The notes under the pieces are model-generated. The model ran no database searches. It saw only the letters and a list, made by a program, of their open reading frames with translations, and was not told the DNA's origin. 64,000 nt of DNA, taken from NCBI RefSeq assembly GCF_007741475.1, contig NZ_CP036261.1:4651798-4715797 (forward strand), given 5' to 3'. This DNA is from Rosistilla ulvae. Lineage in GTDB: Bacteria > Planctomycetota > Planctomycetia > Pirellulales > Pirellulaceae. The translations under genes were made by a program, and so were the position numbers. Below, in pieces: positions 55,289-63,695 of this stretch (positions are counted from its first letter, which is position 1; each line of letters begins with the position of its first letter).

Positions 55289-55954
55289 TCAATGATGCAG
55301 CAGTTTCTTGCGATCGGGTTCGAGGACGCGATCGAGGATCTCGTTTAGGATCACTTGTTCCAGGCTGGTGTCGCGTCCAAGCGGAATCCAGCCGAGCGTG
55401 ATCGGTTCGCCGGTGAAGATCTCATCGCTGCGGGTCACTGTGCCATCGTGTCGAAGCGACAGCGAGCCCTCGCTTCCCCCTTGGCTGTGATCGACGTCTT
55501 CGATCTCCTTGAGCACCACGACTTCGATCGAATATCCCGATTGCTGAGCGTGGACGTTGACGATCGCTTTGCGGCGGATCGATTGCAGCGTACTTTGCAA
55601 GCGCTCGAATCCACGCGTACTATCGCGGTTCCACGGCTCCAAAATCGAAGCTCCCACACGGTAGGTCGTCTCCAGCGATCCGTCGATTCCGTTCAGCGGC
55701 TGCTCGGTTTTGATTCGGAAATAATCGTCCACGGTGTCGACGACTTGCAGCCACAAAAAGTCGGGCTTCACGGCCGGCAGCATCGCTGGATTGACAGTCA
55801 ACGACGTCGGTGGGGATGGCGGGATCAGTTGATGCATCAGCCGGCCGCAACCTGGCACTGCGAGCAGAATCGCGGCGCACAGGGCCAGCGGTACAAAGAC
55901 CGTTCGGTGCAGATGATATAAGGTATTCAATGGTTCGCGCATTCCCTTCCACAT
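55289..55954 (-). CDS. Uncharacterised lipoprotein
   Basis: 221 residues (from ATG 55954; ATG 55942 also possible). A signal with LLAVPGCGRL predicts lipidation at that Cys. The mature protein begins with a Pro-rich stretch (IPPSPPTSLTVNPAMLPAV), then PDFLWLQVVDTVDDYFRIKTEQPL and a conserved-looking region ILEPWNRDSTRGFERLQSTLQSIRRKAIVNV. I do not recognise a family. The FxW and WNRDST pattern resembles planctomycete lipoproteins of unknown role. It is transcribed toward rdgB (convergent) and shares the strand with xerC upstream. Confidence 0.7.
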   Translation of the reverse strand: MWKGMREPLNTLYHLHRTVFVPLALCAAILLAVPGCGRLMHQLIPPSPPTSLTVNPAMLPAVKPDFLWLQVVDTVDDYFRIKTEQPLNGIDGSLETTYRVGASILEPWNRDSTRGFERLQSTLQSIRRKAIVNVHAQQSGYSIEVVVLKEIEDVDHSQGGSEGSLSLRHDGTVTRSDEIFTGEPITLGWIPLGRDTSLEQVILNEILDRVLEPDRKKLLHH

Positions 55955-56069
55955 GGTTGCCGGTACTGTCGCGATTATCGGCGGCCGACGGCAATAGCAA
56001 TCCCGCCTTAAAAGAGACGCCGCCGGACGACATCGCGGCCGACGGCAAGAGGGCTCGACGCAGGGTTTG

Positions 56070-56978
56070 CTATCGAGCTCGCGGATGAGCTTTTTCGTAG
56101 ATCGCCAACAGGTTGGCGGCGCTGACGTGCGTGTAGATCTGCGTGGTCGCCAGGCTCTTGTGCCCGAGCAATTCCTGAACGCTACGGATGTCGGCTCCCG
56201 CGTCCAAGAGATGCGTGGCAAAACTGTGCCGCAGCGTGTGCGGGCTGGTCCGCGTGTCGAGCCCCGCGACCTGGATGTGTTTTTCCAGCATCCGGCCGAC
56301 GCTGCGCGTGGTCAATCGGCGACCGAAGCGGTTCAAAAACGTAGCCGCCGAAGGGGACTGAGGCTCTTTCGGATCGCGATTGCGAGTCGGCATGTAACGT
56401 CGCAGGGCGCGGATGGCAAACGAACCCAACGGGCTCATCCGTTCCTTGCGTCCCTTACCGCGAACGCGAATGATCTGTTGGTCGAAGTCGAGATCGCCGT
56501 CGTTCAGTCCGACCAATTCGCTAACACGCAGCCCGGCGCTGTACAGCGTTTCCAGGATCGCGCGGTCGCGGAGGCCGTTGGGGTCGTTCGTCGGCGGCGT
56601 CTTGAGGATCCGATTGACTTCGCCCCCCGAGAGGACGTGCGGCAGTTTCCGCTGTCGCCGCGGATTCCGTAGCGGGCTGGCAGGGTTGGTCGTCGCCAGT
56701 TCCTGCCGCTGGGCAAAGCGATAAAAGCTTCGCAGCGAAGCCAGTTTCCGCGAGATCGTGTTGCGGGCGTAATCGGCCTCTTGCAACGCCGCCTGGTAGC
56801 CACGGAGATCTTGCGGCGACAAGTCCTGCGGCTTCGGCGTGCTGCCCCGCTGATCCTCGAGAAACTCGACCAACCCAAACAGATCTTCGCGGTAGGCCTT
56901 GATCGTCAGATCCGAAGCGTTGCGTTCATGTGCAAGGTATTGCAAGAACTGGGGGATAGCGCTACGCATCGCGATCAA
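56070..56978 (-). CDS. xerC: Tyrosine recombinase XerC/XerD-type
   Basis: Site-specific recombinase resolving chromosome dimers at dif; 302 residues. Catalytic residues fall in place: Arg151 (AGLRVSEL), Lys175 (VRGKGRKER), His247 and Arg250 (HTLRHSFATHLLDAGAD), His273 (LLGHKSLATTQIYTH) and Tyr282. The N-terminal core-binding domain (about 1-90) is complete. An ATG three codons in (56969) is an alternative start. It is preceded 5 bases upstream by a 75-residue unknown gene. It could also be XerD; the sequence alone does not decide. Confidence 0.92.
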   Translation of the reverse strand: MIAMRSAIPQFLQYLAHERNASDLTIKAYREDLFGLVEFLEDQRGSTPKPQDLSPQDLRGYQAALQEADYARNTISRKLASLRSFYRFAQRQELATTNPASPLRNPRRQRKLPHVLSGGEVNRILKTPPTNDPNGLRDRAILETLYSAGLRVSELVGLNDGDLDFDQQIIRVRGKGRKERMSPLGSFAIRALRRYMPTRNRDPKEPQSPSAATFLNRFGRRLTTRSVGRMLEKHIQVAGLDTRTSPHTLRHSFATHLLDAGADIRSVQELLGHKSLATTQIYTHVSAANLLAIYEKAHPRAR

Positions 56979-56983
56979 ATTCC

Positions 56984-57211
56984 TTAGGCTGCAAATCGTC
57001 GGTGGATCGGTTCCTCTTCAACCACGGCTGGGATCGAGTCGCGAATCCGCTTGCTCAATACCGCCGCGTCGTACCACGAAAAGTCGATCTCGGGATCGGC
57101 TGCAAAACGTCCCAACAACCGTAAGGTCTCGGTCCGATTTGCGTCGTCGTACAAAAAGATAAACTTCTCCTCTCCTTTGACGAGAGCCAGAACATTGATT
57201 TCCTTGTCCAT
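56984..57211 (-). CDS. Small uncharacterised protein upstream of xerC
   Basis: 75 residues from MDKEINVLALVKGEEKFIFLYDDANRTETLRLLGRFAADPEIDFSWYDAAVLSKRI, ending in EEEPIHRRFAA. Mixed alpha/beta, no signal peptide, probably cytoplasmic. I do not recognise a family. It sits 5 bases before the xerC start on the same strand, so the two are likely cotranscribed. The frame is open to 57253, but the extra residues are basic and less family-like. Confidence 0.65.
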   Translation of the reverse strand: MDKEINVLALVKGEEKFIFLYDDANRTETLRLLGRFAADPEIDFSWYDAAVLSKRIRDSIPAVVEEEPIHRRFAA

Positions 57212-57278
57212 CCAGTGACGCCCTAAAAGTGCTCGTGTTCGCCAGTTTCGCACCTCAGGTCCATCTTGCCTGAACTGC

Positions 57279-58295
57279 CTAGCGTTCGTATCGGCTGATA
57301 GGCCACCTAAGGATGAGGTCGCTTTTATGCTTGCCCCCCCTAGAACCGAGCATTTCGGTTATATGCAACTTGCAGCAAAAACGGATGAAATCGTCACTGC
57401 GGGATAGGTAAGATTGCCACCCTCCAAAACGGGCGTCATCATCGGAATAGAAGGTATCGGCCAACTTTTGCGTAAATTCGGAATCGTCTCCGCGGTAGAT
57501 TCGCGTGTGTGATAGCACCGGCTCTGCTTGCGCTAGCATTGGCGGGGGAACGACGCTTGGTGGATCGGGGATCAGACCAGTAGGGTCGGGCCATCCACCC
57601 GGCAGGCTGCCAGCAATCATGGGGTCGCCAGCGGTAGGGTCGAAGATCGTCATGTCGGCAGGAGCTGGCGGGGTGTCGCTGCTTGGATAGGGAGCCTGAG
57701 GTGCCGGGGCGGCGGGACTCTGCGGCGACTGAGTCTTCAACTGAGCGCGAGCCAATTCGAATTCGGTTTCCAGGACGACATCGCGGGGGATGTCTTTTTC
57801 CTCTGGCGTTCCCCACGGCAGACCGTAGCCCGGCGGGATCGGATGGAAGCCGGGATTGGCGGCGTACCAATGCGTCGTCATCGCCATCCGAGGCGGATAA
57901 TACGGAGTGAAATCGGTGACCGCACCGACGACGACCGCGTCGACATCCAGATATTGGGCGAAGCGTTGGAAATAGTCGGGGCCAGCCGAATCGCCGTACT
58001 GGCGATTGAATTCGTGCCATTTCAGCTTGGTCACGCCAACGGGGAGGACTTCGAAGCCGAGGATCTCTTGCAATTCCCCGTAATAGGCTTCGGCAACCGC
58101 GTCTTGATTCAGTGTCGGTTCGTTGGACTGATTGAAGAATGGCAGGACAGCGATCCGTTTCAATTGGGGAAACGGATTGTGGACCTGCGGATCGTGGATC
58201 GCGTCGGGGACCAAGCTGCAGCCCGACGCCGAAATCAGCAGGAGCAACAACAGGCAGCAGGTGGTTATCGATGAGCGCAACATCACACACTTCAA
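57279..58295 (-). CDS. Uncharacterised lipoprotein (CsgG/GNA1162-like N-terminal region)
   Basis: 338 residues. Signal and lipobox ISASGC (Cys near residue 26) predict a lipid anchor. The mature N-terminus KRIAVLPFFNQSNEP, then LGFEVLPVGVTKLKW, and YLDVDAVVVGAVTDFTPYYPPRM resembles the nucleotide-fold region seen in several Gram-negative lipoproteins, though I cannot assign a family with confidence. A Pro-rich disordered segment (about 180-240) separates a C-terminal part. It is possibly an envelope-assembly factor. It stands between the SelA-like gene and the 75-residue gene. Confidence 0.65.
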   Translation of the reverse strand: MKCVMLRSSITTCCLLLLLLISASGCSLVPDAIHDPQVHNPFPQLKRIAVLPFFNQSNEPTLNQDAVAEAYYGELQEILGFEVLPVGVTKLKWHEFNRQYGDSAGPDYFQRFAQYLDVDAVVVGAVTDFTPYYPPRMAMTTHWYAANPGFHPIPPGYGLPWGTPEEKDIPRDVVLETEFELARAQLKTQSPQSPAAPAPQAPYPSSDTPPAPADMTIFDPTAGDPMIAGSLPGGWPDPTGLIPDPPSVVPPPMLAQAEPVLSHTRIYRGDDSEFTQKLADTFYSDDDARFGGWQSYLSRSDDFIRFCCKLHITEMLGSRGGKHKSDLILRWPISRYER

Positions 58296-58428
58296 TGCAA
58301 GTTATGCGCAGCTCCACCCTCCCCATCGATAGATTCGACCGCGCCGTGCGATCGACTTTAACGATTATTCCGATTTGAAGGAAAGTGCGGCCTAGCCGCA
58401 ATCTCCACCCATCGAACAAGTGGGAACA

Positions 58429-59859
58429 TCAGTCTTCGATAGCACAGATGTCTGGTTGACCATCCCCCGCGGGGATCGTCGTCATCTCATCGCAACCGGC
58501 AGTAACCACTTTGGCAAGTTTCGCGTCGAGTGCCGGTGCGACCCAACGCAGGTTGATCACCACCCCATCACCAGTTGTTTTACACAGCAACATCGGATTC
58601 GACTGGTTCAACCGCTTCGCCAGCGCCTCGACCGATTCGTTTGAATCGGCTGCCGGGCGAATCTCGATCTCGACCGACGGCAGGCTCCAACTGGCACCCG
58701 GCCACAGTCGGGCCACGACTTGTTCGCTGCAAACGGTCGCTTGATAGCCCGCTTGTTCCAGGCGATTTTTGATACGCATCGCTCGATCGACCAGATTCGC
58801 ATGCTTCGTTTCCAGCATTGCCAGGATTGAACCTTCAGGGGCGGCCCCATCGATCCAGATTTGCAGCGCCAGGATCATCGTCGCCTGGGCCGTCAGATCG
58901 GCTTGCAACCAGCACCAATCGCGCGATTGAGAGATCGGTTGCAAGCATGTGCTTTCGCCAAATATCAAACCGAGCGCCGGTCCCCCCAACAAACCGTCAC
59001 CCGATGTGATCAGCAACACGTCGCGACTGCGTTGCTGCAGCGTCGGGATCGCCGGATTGACCAGATCGTCCAACGCGCGCGGTGCGACATAAGGTGCGAC
59101 ATAAGGTGCGACATGCATCAACCGACGCAAACCGGCTACCGTGTCGTTCGGTGGTTCGCTGACAACTGGTTCGCCTACGGTGCCGTCGACGATCCGGTCG
59201 GCTGTCACCAGCCCGCACTTCTCCAGATCGTCCTTCAATTCGCTGCGGACGCTTTCGGGGGACCAACCGTCGACCGATCCGACTTCGACAACTTTGCAGT
59301 TCGCCGATCGCAACAGATCGGGCAGACTGATCCCCGAAGGCAATTGAATGGCTTGCGATCGGGGGACCACGAAGATCTCGGTCCCCCTTTCCGATTTGGC
59401 AACCGCGACGATCGCCGCTTCGATGCTATCAGCCGCCAAGACATGGTGTCCGGTCAGCTTAATCGATGCGGTTTGCAGCGCGCGTTGCACCGAATTCCGC
59501 GCCGTTGCGTTTTGGTGCGTCGCGTGGAACAACAATGGATGTTGCATCGCCAACGCCACCGGGATGCCGCAGCCCCCCAGCATCAGCGTACCGCTGGCAT
59601 TAATCGAAGCGGTATTGATTGAATTTTCGGGGTGGATGTAATCGGCCAACGTCGCAGCGTGCTGGCGGGCGGCATCAAAAAACCGCTCCACCTCGCGAGC
59701 GGCTGAACCGGGTAAACTGTTCACCACGTCGCTGATCTTCGACCGCAATTCGCTTGCCAATTCGGGTTTGCGAATCGTTGCCGCAGCTTGGGAAAGCCGC
59801 TCTTCGAGGAACTCGCTAGCCCACTCGGAGAGGTTTTGCTTCGTTTGGTTCATGTTCAT
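58429..59859 (-). CDS. SelA-like protein lacking the PLP lysine
   Basis: 476 residues resembling L-seryl-tRNA(Sec) selenium transferase, a PLP enzyme of the fold-type I family. Aligned parts: SINASGTLMLGGCGIPVA (SelA: INATGVVLHTNLGRAP), VLLITSGDGLLGGPALGLIFGE (SelA: FSGDKLLGGPQAGIIVG), and WLQADLTAQATMILAL (SelA: LRADKMTLAALEATL). The lysine that binds PLP in SGDKLLGG is Gly289 here (codon 58993-58995). The enzyme should therefore not bind PLP as SelA does. A 12-bp in-frame repeat gives VAPYVAPYVAP at 250-260. No selB, selD or selC-like gene is in the window. It may be a degenerate paralogue with another role. Confidence 0.8.
   Translation of the reverse strand: MNMNQTKQNLSEWASEFLEERLSQAAATIRKPELASELRSKISDVVNSLPGSAAREVERFFDAARQHAATLADYIHPENSINTASINASGTLMLGGCGIPVALAMQHPLLFHATHQNATARNSVQRALQTASIKLTGHHVLAADSIEAAIVAVAKSERGTEIFVVPRSQAIQLPSGISLPDLLRSANCKVVEVGSVDGWSPESVRSELKDDLEKCGLVTADRIVDGTVGEPVVSEPPNDTVAGLRRLMHVAPYVAPYVAPRALDDLVNPAIPTLQQRSRDVLLITSGDGLLGGPALGLIFGESTCLQPISQSRDWCWLQADLTAQATMILALQIWIDGAAPEGSILAMLETKHANLVDRAMRIKNRLEQAGYQATVCSEQVVARLWPGASWSLPSVEIEIRPAADSNESVEALAKRLNQSNPMLLCKTTGDGVVINLRWVAPALDAKLAKVVTAGCDEMTTIPAGDGQPDICAIED
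59081..59114. repeat. In-frame 12-bp tandem repeat in the SelA-like gene
   Basis: GGTGCGACATAA is repeated (59081-59092, 59093-59104, partial 59105-59114), encoding VAPY units on the minus strand. This is a likely slippage expansion with copy number variable between strains. Confidence 0.9.
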
Positions 59860-60017
59860 TCCGGATTGTCCCTGGTTGGAGAAACCACGCTTCCACTCTA
59901 ATTATCGTCGGCGCCCCTTCAAATGAAAGCCCGCCGTGCTTGTTGTCTTGTCTCGCTGATTTAGAATGCAGCCTTTGCCGCTGACATTTTCACATTGGCC
60001 ATTGGACATTTGCCCGC

Positions 60018-60803
60018 ATGAGCACGATTCTCGACACGATCATCGCCAAGAAACACGAAGAACTGGCGGCGGCAAAGCGGGTGCGACCGATCGAGCAATT
60101 GGAAGCTTTGGCTGCCGCAGCGGCGGCCCCGTTGGACTTCCACGCCGCATTGGCCGCGACCGACGAAGTCCGATTGATCGCCGAGGTGAAGAAGGCGAGC
60201 CCATCGGCGGGAATCATCCGCGAGGATTTTGATCCGGTCGCGATCGCCACGACGTACGCCAATTCGGGTGCCGCCTGCATCAGCGTCCTGACCGACGAGA
60301 GTTTCTTTCAAGGCAATTTGGAATTCCTGCGGCAGATCCGCGCCGCCGTCCAGATCCCGCTGCTGCGCAAAGACTTTATCATCGATCGATATCAATTGTT
60401 GGAAGCCCGCGCGGCTGGAGCCGATTGCGTGCTGTTGATCGCGGAGTGCTTGAGTGCCGAACAATTGATCACCCTGCACCGACAAGCTGGCGAATTGGGG
60501 CTGCAAACGTTGATCGAATTCTACGACGACGAAAACTTGCCAGCGGTTTTGGCAACCGAAGGCCGCTTGATCGGCGTCAACAATCGCGACCTGCGAACGT
60601 TCCATACCGATCTTGGTCATACGATTCGGATGCGTTCGCAAATCCCGGCCGACCGGCTGTTGGTCGGCGAGAGCGGGATCCGGACAAATGAAGACGTCAA
60701 GTCGCTGGGCGCTGCTGGGGTCAAAGCGATCCTGGTCGGTGAATCGCTGATGCGGCAGTCCGATATCGGCCAAGCGGTTCGCACCCTGTTAGGCAAATCC
60801 TAG
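60018..60803 (+). CDS. trpC: Indole-3-glycerol-phosphate synthase
   Basis: Makes indole-3-glycerol phosphate in tryptophan synthesis; 261 residues. TIM-barrel residues match: Lys58 in AEVKKASPS (catalytic), Lys118 in LLRKDF, the Glu in IEFYDDE, GVNNRDL (phosphate region) and GESGI plus ILVGESLM (phosphate-binding loop). It is monofunctional, with no TrpF domain. No other trp gene is adjacent, so the pathway is dispersed, as in many planctomycetes. It is divergent from the SelA-like gene. Confidence 0.95.
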   Translation: MSTILDTIIAKKHEELAAAKRVRPIEQLEALAAAAAAPLDFHAALAATDEVRLIAEVKKASPSAGIIREDFDPVAIATTYANSGAACISVLTDESFFQGNLEFLRQIRAAVQIPLLRKDFIIDRYQLLEARAAGADCVLLIAECLSAEQLITLHRQAGELGLQTLIEFYDDENLPAVLATEGRLIGVNNRDLRTFHTDLGHTIRMRSQIPADRLLVGESGIRTNEDVKSLGAAGVKAILVGESLMRQSDIGQAVRTLLGKS

Positions 60804-60908
60804 ACCGCGGCCAGGCAACACGGTATCGCAAATAACGCGTCGCGCCGACGATCGCTCTCCTGCCAAACTGCGATTCCGGCTCCCTCCATTCCCTCAGGAA
60901 AGATCACG

Positions 60909-61796
60909 ATGCCGAAACTAGCTGCATTTCCCAAAGCCTTCATGCACGCGCTGTGCAAAGAGGGAACGATGACCGTCTCGCAATGGATCGCGTTGGCGGC
61001 CGAACTGGATGTGCAGGGATTGGAATGGTACGCGGGCTTTCTGGAAATGGCCGACGAACCCAATTGGCCGCGGTTTCGCAGCGAGGTCGAATCGCGGGGG
61101 ATGGTGATCCCGATGATGTGCTGCTCACCCGACTTCACCCATCCGGACGCTTCGTTCCGCGCCGCCGAGATCGTTAAGCAGAAGCGATGGATCGATATGA
61201 CCGAGGCCTTGGGAGGTGAGTACTGTCGCGTCCTCAGCGGCCAGCGTCGCCCGGAGCTATCGATCGAGCAAGGGGTCCAATTGGCGGCCGATTCGATTCG
61301 TGAATGCCTCCCCTATGCCCAGGATCGCGGGATCACGCTGATCATCGAAAATCATTACAAAGACGACTTTTGGGAGTTCCCTGAATTCGCCCAACAGATG
61401 GATGTCTTCTGCATGCTGGTCGACCGCGTCGATCATCCGAACTTCGGCGTCAATTACGATCCCAGCAATACCTATCTCGCTGGCGAAGATCCGCTGGAAC
61501 TGCTGCGTCGCGTCTCCCATCGCGTCGTCACGATGCATGCCAGCGATCGCTATTTAAAGGAAGGGACGTTGGAAGATCTCCGCCGCGAGGAGACCGGAGC
61601 GACCGGATACGCCAAGCGACTCAGCCACGGCGAAATCGGCAAGGGACTGAACGACTACGACGCGATCTTTACCGAACTCCGCCGCGTCGGCTTCGATGGC
61701 TGGATCAGTATCGAAGATGGCGTCGACGGGATGGATCAACTGGCCCGCAGCGTCGACTTTTTGAAACGCAAGATCGCGGAATACTGGCCTGCGTAA
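60909..61796 (+). CDS. Sugar phosphate isomerase/epimerase (TIM barrel)
   Basis: 295 residues of the AP-endonuclease-2/xylose-isomerase-like family. Core strands with acidic metal ligands: LDVQGLEWYAGFLEM, YCRVLSGQRRPEL, ITLIIENHYKDDFWE, NFGVNYDPSN, VVTMHASDRY and WISIEDGVDGMDQL. An AGGAAAG ribosome binding site lies just upstream. It is followed 39 bases later by a co-directional FAD oxidoreductase gene, a common pairing in planctomycete carbohydrate gene sets. Substrate unknown, probably a sugar or cyclitol. Confidence 0.85.
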   Translation: MPKLAAFPKAFMHALCKEGTMTVSQWIALAAELDVQGLEWYAGFLEMADEPNWPRFRSEVESRGMVIPMMCCSPDFTHPDASFRAAEIVKQKRWIDMTEALGGEYCRVLSGQRRPELSIEQGVQLAADSIRECLPYAQDRGITLIIENHYKDDFWEFPEFAQQMDVFCMLVDRVDHPNFGVNYDPSNTYLAGEDPLELLRRVSHRVVTMHASDRYLKEGTLEDLRREETGATGYAKRLSHGEIGKGLNDYDAIFTELRRVGFDGWISIEDGVDGMDQLARSVDFLKRKIAEYWPA

Positions 61797-61835
61797 CAAA
61801 CGCGTGGGTCATCACACGAACAGGAATCCTCGGGA

Positions 61836-63695
61836 ATGATCAGGTACGTGCTTCCACGCATCGTGTTGCTGTTGGTACTTGCGCTGCGGTGCGTCGGTGC
61901 GATAGCAACCGAAACCGCAATCGAAACGGATGTCTGTGTTTTTGGTTCGACTCCCGCCGGCATCGCCGCTGCGGTCGCCGCTGCCAAAGCGGGACACGGG
62001 GTTGCGTTGATCGAACCGACCGACCGGATCGGCGGGATGTTGACCAGCGGCCTCTCGCATACCGATTTTCGTTCGTTCGAAGCACTGACCGGTTTCTTCC
62101 TCGATTTCTCCCAACGGGTCGAAGCCGATTATGTGAAACGCTACGGTGCCGATTCGGAACAGGTGCAAGCGGCATTCCGTGGCACGCACGGCGAACCTTC
62201 GGTCAACTTGCGAATTTTGCAAGCGATGATCGCCGAACAGCCGTCGATCCAATTGATTCCACGGCAATCGTTGCACAGGGTTGCGACGACACCCTTTGTT
62301 GGCGGTCGTCGGCGAATCGCTTCGGCAACCTTTGTCGATCCCAGCGGACAACCGCTTCGAGTCGACGCCCTGACGTATATCGACGCAACCTATGAAGGCG
62401 ATCTGATGGCCGCCGCCGGGGAACGCTACCACGTCGGACGCGAGTCTCGACAGCAATACGGCGAATCGCAAGCGGGCGATTCGGAAGGTCGGGCCGACGG
62501 CCAGGTCCAAGGCTACAACCTGCGTCTGATCATGACGACCGATCCAGCGAACATGCGCGAACCGGTTCAGCCGGCAGGCTACGATCGGGCTGATTTCCTG
62601 GCGGTGCTTCCCGTCTTGGCCATTGGAAAACAGCAGCGAGTTTTTGCCTCGGACCACAGCGGGATCTTCCGCGCCCATTTCCCCGGCATGCCCAACAGCA
62701 AGGCCGACATCAACGACACGCCGCACGCATTGGTGCGATTGTCCATGCCCGATATCAACGACGCCTATCCCGATGGCGACCCGGCGACGCGAGCGGAGAT
62801 CGTCGCGGCGCACTACGCCTACAACCTTGGACTGCTCTATTTTCTGCAGCACGACACCGCGGTGCCCGAAGCGATTCGCGACGACGCCCGACGTTGGGGC
62901 TTTTGCCGCGATGAATTCCCCGATACCGATGGCATCCCGCCTCAGTTGTACATTCGCGAGGCGCGACGGATGATCGGACAACACGTCTTCACCGGTCGAG
63001 ATACGCGGCAAGTCGAAGGGGACGCCCGAGCGGTATGGCACCGCGACAGCATCGCGATCGGCGATTACGTGCATAACTGCCACGGGACCGGACGAACCGG
63101 CTCGCGATTCGACGGCCAGCACGAGGGGGAATTCTACAAAAAGGTTCCTCCCTACCAAATTCCGTACGGAGTGATCGTGCCAGCGATCACGGAAAATCTG
63201 CTGGTTCCGGTCGCCTGTTCGGCCAGCCACTTCGGCTTCGGCGCCCTGCGGCTCGAACCGATCTGGTCGTCGCTGGGGCAAGCAGCCGGCTGGGCCGCGG
63301 CGATCCAGATCGAACAAGACCTTCCGCTGCAAGCGATCGATGTTCAACGCTTGCAGCAGCGATTGCATGCCGATGGCAGCGCAACGATCTACGTCGCCGA
63401 TGTGCCTCCCGAATCCGCCGACTTCGCCGCCGTGCAGTGGTGGGGAACACGCGGCGGCCTGCACGGGCTGGCTCCCGCCGAACAGCCCCGTCCCAAATCG
63501 TTGGGCAGTCAATACAACGCATCCTTTCCAGGACACTTCGCCGAACTCGATCGGCCCGTCACTGAAGAAGTCCTTGCGCACTGGAACCAATTGCTTCCCG
63601 AGGAACCTTCTCCAACACCAGCCTCCGCATCAGCGTCGGAAACTTCATCGCGTCGCGATTGGATCCGCGACGCCTGGCTCCGCCACGCTCGGTAG
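61836..63695 (+). CDS. Secreted FAD-dependent oxidoreductase (xanthan-lyase-associated type)
   Basis: 619 residues. An N-terminal signal peptide (MIRYVLPRIVLLLVLALRCVGA) precedes the FAD motif, VFGSTPAGIAAAVAAAKAGHGVALIEPTDRIGGMLTSGLSHTD, near 35-75. Other family marks are YIDATYEGDLMAAAG, then REARRMIGQHVFTGRD and SCHFGFGALRLEP-type (ASHFGFGALRLEPIW). The C-terminus is Ser/Pro-rich (about 585-619). It belongs to the FAD_oxidored group often found with polysaccharide genes; the substrate is unknown. Probably periplasmic, with the isomerase gene just upstream. Confidence 0.87.
   Translation: MIRYVLPRIVLLLVLALRCVGAIATETAIETDVCVFGSTPAGIAAAVAAAKAGHGVALIEPTDRIGGMLTSGLSHTDFRSFEALTGFFLDFSQRVEADYVKRYGADSEQVQAAFRGTHGEPSVNLRILQAMIAEQPSIQLIPRQSLHRVATTPFVGGRRRIASATFVDPSGQPLRVDALTYIDATYEGDLMAAAGERYHVGRESRQQYGESQAGDSEGRADGQVQGYNLRLIMTTDPANMREPVQPAGYDRADFLAVLPVLAIGKQQRVFASDHSGIFRAHFPGMPNSKADINDTPHALVRLSMPDINDAYPDGDPATRAEIVAAHYAYNLGLLYFLQHDTAVPEAIRDDARRWGFCRDEFPDTDGIPPQLYIREARRMIGQHVFTGRDTRQVEGDARAVWHRDSIAIGDYVHNCHGTGRTGSRFDGQHEGEFYKKVPPYQIPYGVIVPAITENLLVPVACSASHFGFGALRLEPIWSSLGQAAGWAAAIQIEQDLPLQAIDVQRLQQRLHADGSATIYVADVPPESADFAAVQWWGTRGGLHGLAPAEQPRPKSLGSQYNASFPGHFAELDRPVTEEVLAHWNQLLPEEPSPTPASASASETSSRRDWIRDAWLRHAR

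Noticed and set aside
59081-59114. CRISPR-like repeat
   Set aside because: The units are contiguous and in frame within the SelA-like coding sequence.
61812-63590. Long minus-strand frame (592 residues)
   Set aside because: Antisense to the FAD oxidoreductase, which has a signal peptide and clear FAD motif.
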